Of a stretch of DNA of 50,042 bases, positions 9,045 to 19,865 are shown one piece after another. Each line of letters opens with the position of its first letter. Position 1 is the first letter of the stretch. A program made the position numbers and the translations under genes. Below the pieces are notes generated by a model that saw nothing but the letters and a program-made list of their open reading frames with translations, was not told the DNA's origin and searched no databases. Origin of the DNA: Vibrio scophthalmi LMG 19158 (GTDB lineage Bacteria; Pseudomonadota; Gammaproteobacteria; Enterobacterales; Vibrionaceae); NCBI RefSeq assembly GCF_000222585.1, contig NZ_AFWE01000063.1, positions 1 to 50,042 of the forward strand, read 5' to 3'.

Positions 9045-9407
9045 ATGTATTCTTCGGCAAAAAGATCTGTCCAACAACTACCCTCGTTTGACGATTTGGT
9101 CAAACTGGTTCAAGAAGATGAAGCGGCTTTTGAACAACTTAAACGAGAAAAGTGCCAAGAGCTGATCGATTCCTCTTCTTTGGATATGCAGCCACGATTG
9201 CAAGCGCAGCAGAGCCACATTGATAGGCTAGTAGGGCATTGTAAGAACCCGCATCATGTAAATGTTGTACTGAGTCAAGAATTGCAAAAGCAGGTTGTGA
9301 AATTTCAAACAATACTGCAAGGCAATAGCGAGTATGAAGAAGCAAAGAATGCCGCTAATCAAGATATGCTAAATGTGATCTCAATCAGTAGACCCCCCCC
9401 GAATTAG
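9045..9407 (+). CDS. DUF3135 domain protein
   Basis: A 120-residue soluble protein, starting ATG, with the LPSFDDLVKL opening and helical glutamate/glutamine-rich body typical of DUF3135 proteins of vibrios and relatives. No function is known to me. The last codons are read from a run of eight C (9393-9400), giving RPPPN and a stop. One C more or fewer would extend the C-terminus by about 11 or 20 residues, so the end is sensitive to slippage or to sequencing error. It stands alone between birA and wzz, all on the plus strand. Confidence 0.7.
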   Translation: MYSSAKRSVQQLPSFDDLVKLVQEDEAAFEQLKREKCQELIDSSSLDMQPRLQAQQSHIDRLVGHCKNPHHVNVVLSQELQKQVVKFQTILQGNSEYEEAKNAANQDMLNVISISRPPPN

Positions 9408-9499
9408 AGATGTTCACTTTCCGAAAAGTAGCTTTGTAATTAGGGAAATGTGGTATCCTTTCGCAAATTTTTGAACCTAAATTTGGGAAAGGAATCATA

Positions 9500-10627
9500 G
9501 TGAGTAACACAGCTAAACCGCAACATCCCCAGCATTTAAATTATCCTCCAGTAAGCGCTAACTATCAAAGTGATGAGATTGACTTGCGTGAGCTGTTTAA
9601 AGCGTTATGGCAGGGTAAATTGATTATTGTAGTCACGACAATTGTTTTTGCCGTTGGTGCGATATTCTATGCTTTAAATTCGCAGCAGTGGTGGTCTTCA
9701 AAAGCAATTATTGCCGCTCCTCAAATTCAAGAATTCTCCGCATACCAAAAGCAAGTGAAACAGTACCAACCGATTTTTGATGTATATCAAGAGGACGGAA
9801 CGGTTTTGGTGAGCCAGGAGTTAAACTCGCTTATATCGCCAAATTCTTTACTTCAGCAATATATTGATGCATTCAATTCAAACCAAAATAAACGTCAGTT
9901 CCTTGAAACTAGTATTGAATTTCAAATGTTTAAAAAGGCGAATTCAGAGGGAGAACAGAATGATAGCAAAGCTGAAGGAGCTCAATATCAAGCATGGTTT
10001 AGTAAGATAAGCGCTAAGAAAAAAGACTTATTTTATGATTTAAGCTTTCAATCCACGTCACAGTCAAGTAGTTATGCATTACTAAAACATTATTCAGAGC
10101 TGATAGGAGCTAAGACTCGAAAAGACGCTTTGAGTAATCTGCAAGCTATCGTTGAATCAAAGCGTAATGAACTCGCGCAACAGAAACGAATGTTAACTGA
10201 CCAAGCGTTAAATCGTTTGAGTGTTGAAATTGAACGCACAAAATATGCGTTGGTGATTGCTAAGGCTGCAGGGGTTGATAAACCGGTTCAGACGAACAAT
10301 AACCAAGAAATTTTCGCTATCGATTTGGGTTCAAAAGCTTTAGCTGCAAAAGTAGAGTCTTTAGAGTCAGTGAAAAATTTGAGTGTAATCGAACCAAGAT
10401 TACAACAAATTGACGCTAAACTGAAAATGTTAGATGGTCTGGTGGTTGATAGTAATATTAAGTTTGAACCAGTTCGTTTTATTGAGGGCGTACAAGAGCC
10501 AATCACGCGAGATAAACCAAAACGAGCTCTGATTGTGGTACTAGGCACTATGCTGGGTGGCATGCTCGGTGTTGCGATTGTTCTGATTCGTTTCGCCTTC
10601 CGCCGTGAAGATGAAACAGAAAAATAA
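9500..10627 (+). CDS. wzz: Wzz-type polysaccharide chain length determinant
   Basis: Inner-membrane polysaccharide co-polymerase that sets the modal length of O-antigen or related chains made by Wzy. The 375 residues show the family plan: short cytoplasmic N-terminus with the DEIDLRELFKALWQGK signature (25-40), TM1 about 39-59, a long periplasmic alpha/coiled-coil region, then a proline-containing segment (EPITRDKPKRA) and TM2 about 345-366 with a glycine-rich face. The start is GTG 9500, preceded by AAGGAATCAT. It is monocistronic, with a terminator right after. It is separated from wecA by six housekeeping or unknown genes, so it is not in one operon with the polysaccharide locus. It could act on LPS or on another glycan. 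Confidence 0.85.
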   Translation: MSNTAKPQHPQHLNYPPVSANYQSDEIDLRELFKALWQGKLIIVVTTIVFAVGAIFYALNSQQWWSSKAIIAAPQIQEFSAYQKQVKQYQPIFDVYQEDGTVLVSQELNSLISPNSLLQQYIDAFNSNQNKRQFLETSIEFQMFKKANSEGEQNDSKAEGAQYQAWFSKISAKKKDLFYDLSFQSTSQSSSYALLKHYSELIGAKTRKDALSNLQAIVESKRNELAQQKRMLTDQALNRLSVEIERTKYALVIAKAAGVDKPVQTNNNQEIFAIDLGSKALAAKVESLESVKNLSVIEPRLQQIDAKLKMLDGLVVDSNIKFEPVRFIEGVQEPITRDKPKRALIVVLGTMLGGMLGVAIVLIRFAFRREDETEK

Positions 10628-10630
10628 TCA

Positions 10631-10653
10631 AAAGGCTCTTCGGAGCCTTTTTT
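10631..10653 (+). terminator. Rho-independent terminator after wzz
   Basis: Perfect hairpin aaaggctc-ttcg-gagccttt followed by T residues, starting four bases after the wzz stop. Confidence 0.9.
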
Positions 10654-10687
10654 GTTGCCTTCCTCACAAAAATATCTCCTCACTCCC

Positions 10688-10713
10688 CTTGGGATTGTCA
10701 CTACTGCCCATAT
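10688..10713 (+). promoter_or_regulatory. sigma-32-like heat shock promoter of groESL
   Basis: CTTGGGA at 10688-10694 and CCCATAT at 10707-10713, separated by 12 bases, close to the sigma-32 consensus CTTGAAA-N(11-16)-CCCATnT. It lies about 75 bases before the groES start. No CIRCE inverted repeat is present, so HrcA control is unlikely. Confidence 0.65.
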
Positions 10714-10789
10714 ATCGTAATCACGAGGCTTTAATCTTTGTTTTAAAGCAATTATCAAATCACATCGAAATTTTCAGGAGAGACGACCG

Positions 10790-11080
10790 ATGAACATTCG
10801 TCCATTACATGATCGAGTTATCGTAGAGCGCCAAGAAGTTGAATCTAAGTCAGCGGGTGGCATTGTGCTTACCGGTTCTGCTGCGGAAAAATCGACTCGC
10901 GGTGTTGTTCTAGCTGTTGGCAAAGGCCGCATCCTAGAAAATGGCACTGTTCTACCTTTGGACGTTAAAGTTGGTGATACGGTTATTTTCGCAGAGGGCT
11001 ACGGCACCAAAACTGAGAAAATCGACGGTAAAGAAGTTCTTATCATGTCTGAAAATGACATCATGGCAATCGTTGAGTAA
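10790..11080 (+). CDS. groES: co-chaperonin GroES
   Basis: The 10-kDa heptameric lid of the GroEL folding chamber. The 96 residues are full length and carry the mobile loop ([14 protein letters not shown], about 18-31) that contacts GroEL and the roof-loop region. AGGAG lies upstream of ATG. It is first in a two-gene operon with groEL (53 bases apart) under a sigma-32-like promoter. Confidence 0.98.
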   Translation: MNIRPLHDRVIVERQEVESKSAGGIVLTGSAAEKSTRGVVLAVGKGRILENGTVLPLDVKVGDTVIFAEGYGTKTEKIDGKEVLIMSENDIMAIVE

Positions 11081-11130
11081 TTTAGCTCTGATTCAAGAAC
11101 GATAAACAACACAGAATAGAGAAGGAATAA

Positions 11131-12780
<1,650 letters not shown>

Positions 12781-12893
12781 TCATCGCTTCTCACTACTTG
12801 ATAGTGACTTTGATAAAACGGTTGAAGGTGGTCGGAGATACGCATACACTCCACGCCTTCAACTGAAAGTGACTATTTCAGTGCAGATTGATA

Positions 12894-12926
12894 AAAAAAG
12901 CCGAAGCAATTGCTTCGGCTTTTTTT
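12894..12926 (+). terminator. Rho-independent terminator after groEL
   Basis: Long perfect hairpin: aaaaagccgaagca and its complement tgcttcggctttttt around a short centre, followed by T residues, about 115 bases past the groEL stop. Confidence 0.9.
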
Positions 12927-13038
12927 AGTGCTTGTAGCACGTAATTGAGGCTGTATTTGGCCTTAAATAGCAGTAACTCAATTTAAACAATGAGTTATAA
13001 AATGATATTCCAGTTCAGTGATACTGAGTGATAAATAA

Positions 13039-14508
13039 GTGAATGCGTCCGGTGAATTAGGGATTAAACGACAGCTTGTAGGGATCACAACACTATTTTT
13101 GCTGATATTTATGTTTCTGGTATTAGATTCAGAAGATGAAGTCAGAGAAAGATACGGTAATGAACAACAACGCGTTGAGCGATTATTGGAAGATACGACC
13201 CAAGTAATCAACGCATTAGAGTACAGCATTACGGCGTTATATCCGTTGCAGAACGAACGATATGTTCTACCGCACACCATCCAGTTAAATGGCATCACTT
13301 GCAACTTTGGTGGTCAATCTCACCAAGGGCAAGATTATGACTTTATGTTTTCTGGCCCTGCGGAAATGTGCGATACCAACTCAGAGCTGTATGCATTGGC
13401 TTATAAGCGCATGTTTGTTGCTCCCTCAATGGCTTATTTCAGTAAAACGATTAGCCATATTTCAGCTATCTACTTTATATCAAAGGATAAATTTATCATC
13501 TCGACCCCGAAAGCATTTGCTGAATCGATCGAAGGGGATGCCTTTGATGCTGTTATTAGCACGCGTCCGTATTGGGTTAACACTATGCAGCACTTGCAGG
13601 ATGATAAAGTGGTGTATACCGGTGATTATCAAGATTATATGACCGGACGACGAGTGATCACGCTTACACGCGCGATATATGTTGATGGCGAATTTAGAGG
13701 GGTATTAGCCATCGATAGCTATCTAGATGATTTAGTCGCAGACCGATATTCCAGCTATCGGCTAACGCCCAAGCAAATGGAAAATAATCCCAAAGCGTTC
13801 GATTTTACTTGTTCCAATCCCGTCATGGTGAATAATCAAGAAACTGGTCTTTATCTCACCGTCAAAGAATCGAAGCGAACACACTTGAAGTTGCTCTTCC
13901 AAGCGGAGCAAAAACAGTTTGTCGGCCTATTTTGGGGATATATGCTGTGTCTTTGCTTAATTTGGTTCCGTGATACTCGCTCAACGCAAACACGTTTACG
14001 ATCGCTAGCAATGTGCGATCCGATGACCAACATGCTCAATCGCCGTGGTTTTGAGTTCTACCTGAAAGATGTCGAGCTACAAGACTTTATCGCGCTCGCG
14101 GTATTTGATATTGATGATTTCAAAGCAATCAATGACAGCTTAGGACACGATGCTGGGGATGAAGTAATCTGTGCTATTGCTGCCTTGCTCAGTACTAGTT
14201 TAAGGCAGTCCGATCTTATTGCGCGCTTTGGTGGAGAAGAGTTCGTGATTGCGATTACGGGTGAATCCCACGAGCAGATACAATCGGTGGTTGAGCGGGT
14301 CCAGCGTGAAATCAGTACGGCAATTTGTTTGTCTGATAGCAAATATGTTTCCGTCACGGCGACAGGTGGGGCTGTGATTTATGCTCGTGACAGTATCGAA
14401 AGCCTTGAGTGGTTGTGGCAAGAGAAAGGGATTCGCCAAGCGGATGCGCTCTTATACCAAGCGAAAGTCGCAGGGAAAAACCGAGTGCTAGTGGGCGTAG
14501 GCTGTTAA
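13039..14508 (+). CDS. membrane diguanylate cyclase with periplasmic sensor domain
   Basis: Makes cyclic di-GMP from two GTP. The 489-residue protein has TM1 about 13-29, a periplasmic region of some 260 residues with Cache-like features (segments VVYTGDYQDYMTGRR and RGVLAIDSYLDDLV), TM2 about 293-309, and a GGDEF domain from about 325. The active-site motif is GGEEF (about 397-401) and an allosteric I-site RxxD (RQSD) lies five residues before it, so catalysis and product inhibition both look intact. No EAL domain. The start is GTG 13039. It is monocistronic, with a bidirectional terminator shared with glpX. The ligand sensed is unknown. Confidence 0.9.
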   Translation: MNASGELGIKRQLVGITTLFLLIFMFLVLDSEDEVRERYGNEQQRVERLLEDTTQVINALEYSITALYPLQNERYVLPHTIQLNGITCNFGGQSHQGQDYDFMFSGPAEMCDTNSELYALAYKRMFVAPSMAYFSKTISHISAIYFISKDKFIISTPKAFAESIEGDAFDAVISTRPYWVNTMQHLQDDKVVYTGDYQDYMTGRRVITLTRAIYVDGEFRGVLAIDSYLDDLVADRYSSYRLTPKQMENNPKAFDFTCSNPVMVNNQETGLYLTVKESKRTHLKLLFQAEQKQFVGLFWGYMLCLCLIWFRDTRSTQTRLRSLAMCDPMTNMLNRRGFEFYLKDVELQDFIALAVFDIDDFKAINDSLGHDAGDEVICAIAALLSTSLRQSDLIARFGGEEFVIAITGESHEQIQSVVERVQREISTAICLSDSKYVSVTATGGAVIYARDSIESLEWLWQEKGIRQADALLYQAKVAGKNRVLVGVGC

Positions 14509-14532
14509 CACGCTTACTGCCGTTATAAATAG

Positions 14533-14560
14533 AAAAGGATGGCAAAAGCCATCCTTTTTA
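14533..14560. terminator. bidirectional terminator between the diguanylate cyclase gene and glpX
   Basis: Perfect stem aaaaggatggc / gccatcctttt with an AAAA loop, flanked by A and T runs so it can serve both convergent genes. Confidence 0.88.
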
Positions 14561-14580
14561 GTTTCTAATCCGTGTAGTGA

Positions 14581-15588
14581 TTACAGAATAATATCGCGTA
14601 CTTCAGGATCTTTACGCTCTAGATAGTGCGTTGATTTTATACGACGAATGGTACGGCAACGGCCACGAATCAGCAGTGTTTCCGTGGTTGCGATGTTGCC
14701 TTGGCGTGAAATGCCTTCAAGCAAATCGCCTTTGGTGATGCCGGTTGCCGAGAAAATAACATTGTCGCTACGCGCCATATCTTCCATCTTCAGCACGATG
14801 CCTGCTTCAACGCCCATCTCTTTACAGCGAGCAAGCTCAGCTGCGCCGTAGATGCGGTTTTCTTCGCTATCACCTTTTACATCATGACGAGCCAGTAAGC
14901 GGCCATTCATATCACCATCAAGCGCGCGAATAACCGCCGCAGAAACTACGCCCTCTGGTGCGCCACCAATACAGTACATCACATTCACTTCGCTATCTGG
15001 CATACAGGTGAGGATTGACGCTGCTACATCGCCATCTGGCACTGCGAATACGCGTACACCCATCGTTTGCATTTCTGCAATAACAGCATCGTGGCGAGGT
15101 TTTGCTAGTGTTGTTACCACAAGGGTATCAAGTGGCTTATTCAGTGCTTTGGCAATATTCTCAAGGTTTTCTTTAAGTGGTTTGTTTAGGTCAATACAAC
15201 CTTTCGCGCCAGGGCCAACCACCAATTTTTCCATGTACATATCAGGCGCTTTAAGGAAGCTGCCTTTTTCGCCTGCAGCCAGTACCGCTAGTGCGTTTGA
15301 CTGGCCCATTGCTGTCATGCGAGTACCTTCAATTGGGTCAACCGCGATATCAACCGCATCGCCGCCCACGCCAACTTGCTCACCAATGTACAGCATTGGT
15401 GCATCATCAATTTCGCCTTCACCAATCACAATTTCACCGCTGATCTCAGTTTTATTGAGTAGGGTACGCATTACCTCAACAGCTGCGCCGTCGGCTGCGT
15501 TTTTATCGCCACGGCCTAGCCATTTGTAGCCAGCTAAAGCTGCCCCTTCAGTGACTCGAGAAAATGCCATTGCTAAATCGCGTTTCAT
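14581..15588 (-). CDS. glpX: fructose-1,6-bisphosphatase class II
   Basis: Hydrolyses fructose 1,6-bisphosphate to fructose 6-phosphate in gluconeogenesis. The 335 residues match E. coli GlpX (336). Li-sensitive phosphatase motifs are seen: EGEIDDAPMLYIGE and DPIEGTRMTA, which hold the metal and phosphate ligands. The frame is open 36 codons further upstream, but I chose ATG 15588 (starts MKRDLAMAFSRVTEG) because GlpX similarity begins there and GGAG sits 6-9 bases before it. It is not next to glpF/glpK as in E. coli. It is divergent from zapB across 313 bases. Confidence 0.95.
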   Translation of the reverse strand: MKRDLAMAFSRVTEGAALAGYKWLGRGDKNAADGAAVEVMRTLLNKTEISGEIVIGEGEIDDAPMLYIGEQVGVGGDAVDIAVDPIEGTRMTAMGQSNALAVLAAGEKGSFLKAPDMYMEKLVVGPGAKGCIDLNKPLKENLENIAKALNKPLDTLVVTTLAKPRHDAVIAEMQTMGVRVFAVPDGDVAASILTCMPDSEVNVMYCIGGAPEGVVSAAVIRALDGDMNGRLLARHDVKGDSEENRIYGAAELARCKEMGVEAGIVLKMEDMARSDNVIFSATGITKGDLLEGISRQGNIATTETLLIRGRCRTIRRIKSTHYLERKDPEVRDIIL

Positions 15589-15901
15589 GATGACTCCAAT
15601 TAGTAAGAAGGAAGGATGATTCAATTTCGGCGCGATTTTATCACAACCAATAGTAAACGTTTGCTTTTTTGCCGTGTAGGGATTGAACTCGATCAATAAA
15701 GCACAGTAAAGTGGTATCAGAGCAGGAGAAATTGCGTTGCCGAGCGGTTAACGTTAGGTAAATGTCAATATGTGGTGAAACTTTGAGCGAATGACGCAAA
15801 ATATCAAATATAGCGCGTGTTTATCCATCCAGTGCTGAGTAGAATGAAGGCAATACGTGAAGCGAGCTTCACCTCAATCGAACAAACAAAGGTAGGCTAA
15901 G
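15589..15901. other. glpX-zapB divergent intergenic region
   Basis: About 310 bases with two divergent promoters expected. The one clear structure is an inverted repeat at 15857-15872 (gtgaagc-ga-gcttcac), 29 bases before the zapB start, either an operator or a leader hairpin. No CRP site with both halves was seen. Confidence 0.4.
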
Positions 15902-16144
15902 ATGTCTTTTGAAGTACTAGAACAACTAGAAGCAAAAATTCAAACTGCAGTAGATACAATTTCACTTCTTCAAATGGAAGTAGAAGAGCTTAAAGAAGAA
16001 AAAGAGCAATTGGCTTCAGAAGCAAGTGAACTACGCGCTAACCGTGAAGAGCTAGAGCAAAAAGCAGCCGCAATGCAACAAGAGCATTCAGCATGGCAAG
16101 ATCGTATCCGTAACCTACTAGGTAAAATGGACGACGTAGAGTAA
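15902..16144 (+). CDS. zapB: cell division protein ZapB
   Basis: Small, almost wholly coiled-coil protein that joins the Z-ring through ZapA and links it to the chromosome terminus via MatP. The 80 residues are the usual length (E. coli 81), with an unbroken heptad pattern rich in E, K, Q and L and the typical start MSFEVLEQLEAKIQ. A single gene, ended by a terminator shared with metF. Confidence 0.93.
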   Translation: MSFEVLEQLEAKIQTAVDTISLLQMEVEELKEEKEQLASEASELRANREELEQKAAAMQQEHSAWQDRIRNLLGKMDDVE

Positions 16145-16205
16145 TTTCGCGATTACTGACTGTGTAAATCATTCTGCGTGAATGGTTACAAAGCGAATTT
16201 AAATG

Positions 16206-16236
16206 AAAAAGGCAGCCTAACTAGGCTGCCTTTTTT
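16206..16236. terminator. bidirectional terminator between zapB and metF
   Basis: Hairpin aaaaaggcagcct / aggctgcctttttt with a four-base centre, lying between convergent genes. Confidence 0.9.
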
Positions 16237-16266
16237 ACATCTGGGCGATTTATTCACTTAGGCAAA

Positions 16267-17283
<1,017 letters not shown>

Positions 17284-17453
17284 TCAACTTCACAATTAGA
17301 CATCTTCAACTTAACAAAGATAACGTGAATTGACGAGTGCTAAGAAATAAAAAGCTGACGACAAAAAGAAGCAGTAAAAGCAGAAGGTTAACAGAGGCGT
17401 AGGGCGAGAATAGAAAATGATGGCGCCAGAGAAAGCCTACGACGCCATATTGA

Positions 17454-19865
17454 TTACAGTTGGCTAGACAATAAATTCAAATCCGATTGAATGGCACCAG
17501 CCGTTACTTCTCGCCCAGCACCAGGGCCTCGAATCACCAATGGATTGTCTTTGTACCATTTACTTTCTATGGCAAAGATGTTGTCACACGGTAGCAGGTT
17601 AGCCAAAGCATGCTCTTTGGCTAGCGCTTCAACGCCAACGGTGGCTTTGCCATTTTTTTCTAAACGCGCGACGTAGCGTAATACCTTATCTTCACGTTGC
17701 GCCTTCTCTAACCTTTCGGCTAAGCGCTCGCTAAGCAATTGGCCTTTATCGAGAAAGTCATCCAGTGGCAGTTCGGCGAGCTCCTCTGGCACTAGGCTTT
17801 CCACTTTGACCGCTTCAGGCTCTAGAGACAGACCTGACTCACGCGCGAGAATCACCAATTTACGCATCACATCCGAACCATCAAGATCATGGCGCGGGTC
17901 AGGCTCAGTCAGGCCTTGTTGCCACGCGAGGTCAACCAATTCAGCAAATGGTACTTGGCCATCGTATTGTTGGAATAGCCAAGAGAGAGTGCCGGAGAAA
18001 ATCCCAGACAGCGCGACAATTTCATCGCCACTTTCACGTAAATCACGCACAGTGTGGTTGATTGGTAAGCCAGCACCAACCGTTGCATTGTAGAGCCAGT
18101 GGCGATTGATCTTAGCAAAGGCATCTTGCACTTGATGGTAGTACTCGCTAGAAGCCGATCCCGCTACCTTGTTAGCAGAGATCAGGTGCATGCCTTGCTC
18201 GGCAATCTCAACATAACGCTCGGCCAGTTCTTGGCTTGCAGTGACATCCAGTACTACCGCGTCATCATAACCTTGAATCGCACCAAGTTGAGCTATCCAC
18301 TCGCCACCTTGATAAGGGATAGACTCGTCATCAAAGCGTTGGTTCGCGCTTGCCGCATCGATACCTTGTGGATTAAACCAGTAGGTTTGGCTATCAATGA
18401 CCGCGACGAGCTCAAAGCTCATTCCACGGCGTTTTTCTAATTCGGTTTTTTGTTCAGCAAACAGATCCAGCCAACGGCTGCCAATATTGCCTTTACCACA
18501 TAGAGCGATCGCAACCCGTTTTTGTGCTTGGAACAGTTGTTTATGGATACCTTGAACTAAATCTTCGGTAGAGGTTTTACGCAGTATCGCCACTAAGCTA
18601 AGCCCTGAAGCGGATTCGCAAATAAATTCAACCGGCGCATTTTTAAGTTGTTGATAGAAGCCGTAGCAGTGATTGGCATTTTTGGTTACGCCCGCACCGA
18701 CGGCGGCAACCATCGAAAAGCCTTCTTTGAGTTTGATTTCCGCTTCCGTCGCCACATCTTGCAGATGACGCAATGCACCGCCAGCAATTTCAGCGGTATA
18801 AGCTAAAAACAGGCTGTGTTGATCGTCTTGCGCCTCAAATGCCAGTGGTTCGAGCTGAGCACGCTTTAAACTGGCTAAGGTTTCTTTATGCAGGCGACCA
18901 AAATCATGACCGGAAGCAAAATTGAGCTGAATCAGCATCACATCATCAAGCGAAGAGACAATCTTTGCTCCGCGACCTGATGCGAGTACACGCTCAATAC
19001 GGGTTGAACCTGATTCTGGCTGATAGCTGCAACGCAGATGACAATCCATCGCACTTTGTGCGACAGGTTGTAGGGTACGGCTATGCAACACTGGCGCCGC
19101 TAAGCGAGCTAATTCACTAGCTTCATCGAGGCGCAGTAATGGTAATAAACAAGCATCGGAGATAAGACGCGGGTCAGCGCTATAAACGCCTGCCACATCA
19201 CTCCAGATGGTGACGCGTGAAACTTGCGCCAATGCCCCAATCACGGTGGCGGAATAGTCTGAACCATTACGACCAAGCAATACGGTATCACCGTGATGAT
19301 CTTGCGCCATAAAGCCAGTGATCACGATACGATGATGGGCGTGTTGTGCTAATACTGCTTTAAGTAAAGGGTAAGACGCACCGCGGTCCACTTCCGGTTG
19401 TGTGCCCGCTTCCGCGCGTAAAAAAGCGCGTGCATCTTGGGCGCGTGCTGGCAGTTTTTGTTGGTTAAGTAGCGCGGCTAGCAGGCGAGATGACCACACT
19501 TCACCATGGCCTAATACTGCCGCTTGCGCTGCATCACTTAGTGGCGCGGTTAACTCGCCTAACGTGCGGATCTCATCATTAAGCTCAGCTAATAATGTCT
19601 CCTTTACTTCATCAGTGATCAGCTCATCGATGAGATTGGTTTGAAACTGTTTGAGGTTTTGCAGTGCTTCATGAGCTAAACGACCATCTTTATTGAGCCC
19701 TTCTAAAAACTCAATTAGACGGTTGGTGGTTTTGCCCGCCGCAGACACTACCACCAAGTCTTCTGTGGACGAGTACTCTTTTAGAATATCGACCACACGT
19801 CGATAGCATTCTGGATCCGCTAAGCTACTGCCACCAAATTTATGCAGTTGGCGCTCTACGCTCAT
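17454..19865 (-). CDS. metL: bifunctional aspartokinase II / homoserine dehydrogenase II
   Basis: Catalyses the first and third steps from aspartate toward homoserine for methionine. 803 residues (E. coli MetL 810). The N-terminal kinase domain has the KFGGSSLAD motif (about 8-16) and LGRNGSDYSA. A degenerate regulatory linker follows, then the dehydrogenase domain from about 455 (ALCGKGNIGSRW nucleotide site, later LSGIFSGTLSWLF). It directly follows metB with no gap (metB TAA then ATG), its ribosome binding site GGAGG lying inside metB, so the two are one operon under MetJ. Called metL rather than thrA because of this context. A possible weak hairpin sits at 17418-17446 past the stop. Confidence 0.96.
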   Translation of the reverse strand: MSVERQLHKFGGSSLADPECYRRVVDILKEYSSTEDLVVVSAAGKTTNRLIEFLEGLNKDGRLAHEALQNLKQFQTNLIDELITDEVKETLLAELNDEIRTLGELTAPLSDAAQAAVLGHGEVWSSRLLAALLNQQKLPARAQDARAFLRAEAGTQPEVDRGASYPLLKAVLAQHAHHRIVITGFMAQDHHGDTVLLGRNGSDYSATVIGALAQVSRVTIWSDVAGVYSADPRLISDACLLPLLRLDEASELARLAAPVLHSRTLQPVAQSAMDCHLRCSYQPESGSTRIERVLASGRGAKIVSSLDDVMLIQLNFASGHDFGRLHKETLASLKRAQLEPLAFEAQDDQHSLFLAYTAEIAGGALRHLQDVATEAEIKLKEGFSMVAAVGAGVTKNANHCYGFYQQLKNAPVEFICESASGLSLVAILRKTSTEDLVQGIHKQLFQAQKRVAIALCGKGNIGSRWLDLFAEQKTELEKRRGMSFELVAVIDSQTYWFNPQGIDAASANQRFDDESIPYQGGEWIAQLGAIQGYDDAVVLDVTASQELAERYVEIAEQGMHLISANKVAGSASSEYYHQVQDAFAKINRHWLYNATVGAGLPINHTVRDLRESGDEIVALSGIFSGTLSWLFQQYDGQVPFAELVDLAWQQGLTEPDPRHDLDGSDVMRKLVILARESGLSLEPEAVKVESLVPEELAELPLDDFLDKGQLLSERLAERLEKAQREDKVLRYVARLEKNGKATVGVEALAKEHALANLLPCDNIFAIESKWYKDNPLVIRGPGAGREVTAGAIQSDLNLLSSQL

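Noticed and set aside
10288-10758. Long minus-strand frame across the wzz 3' end
   Set aside because: Antisense shadow: it crosses the wzz coding sequence, terminator and groES promoter and has no protein-like motifs.
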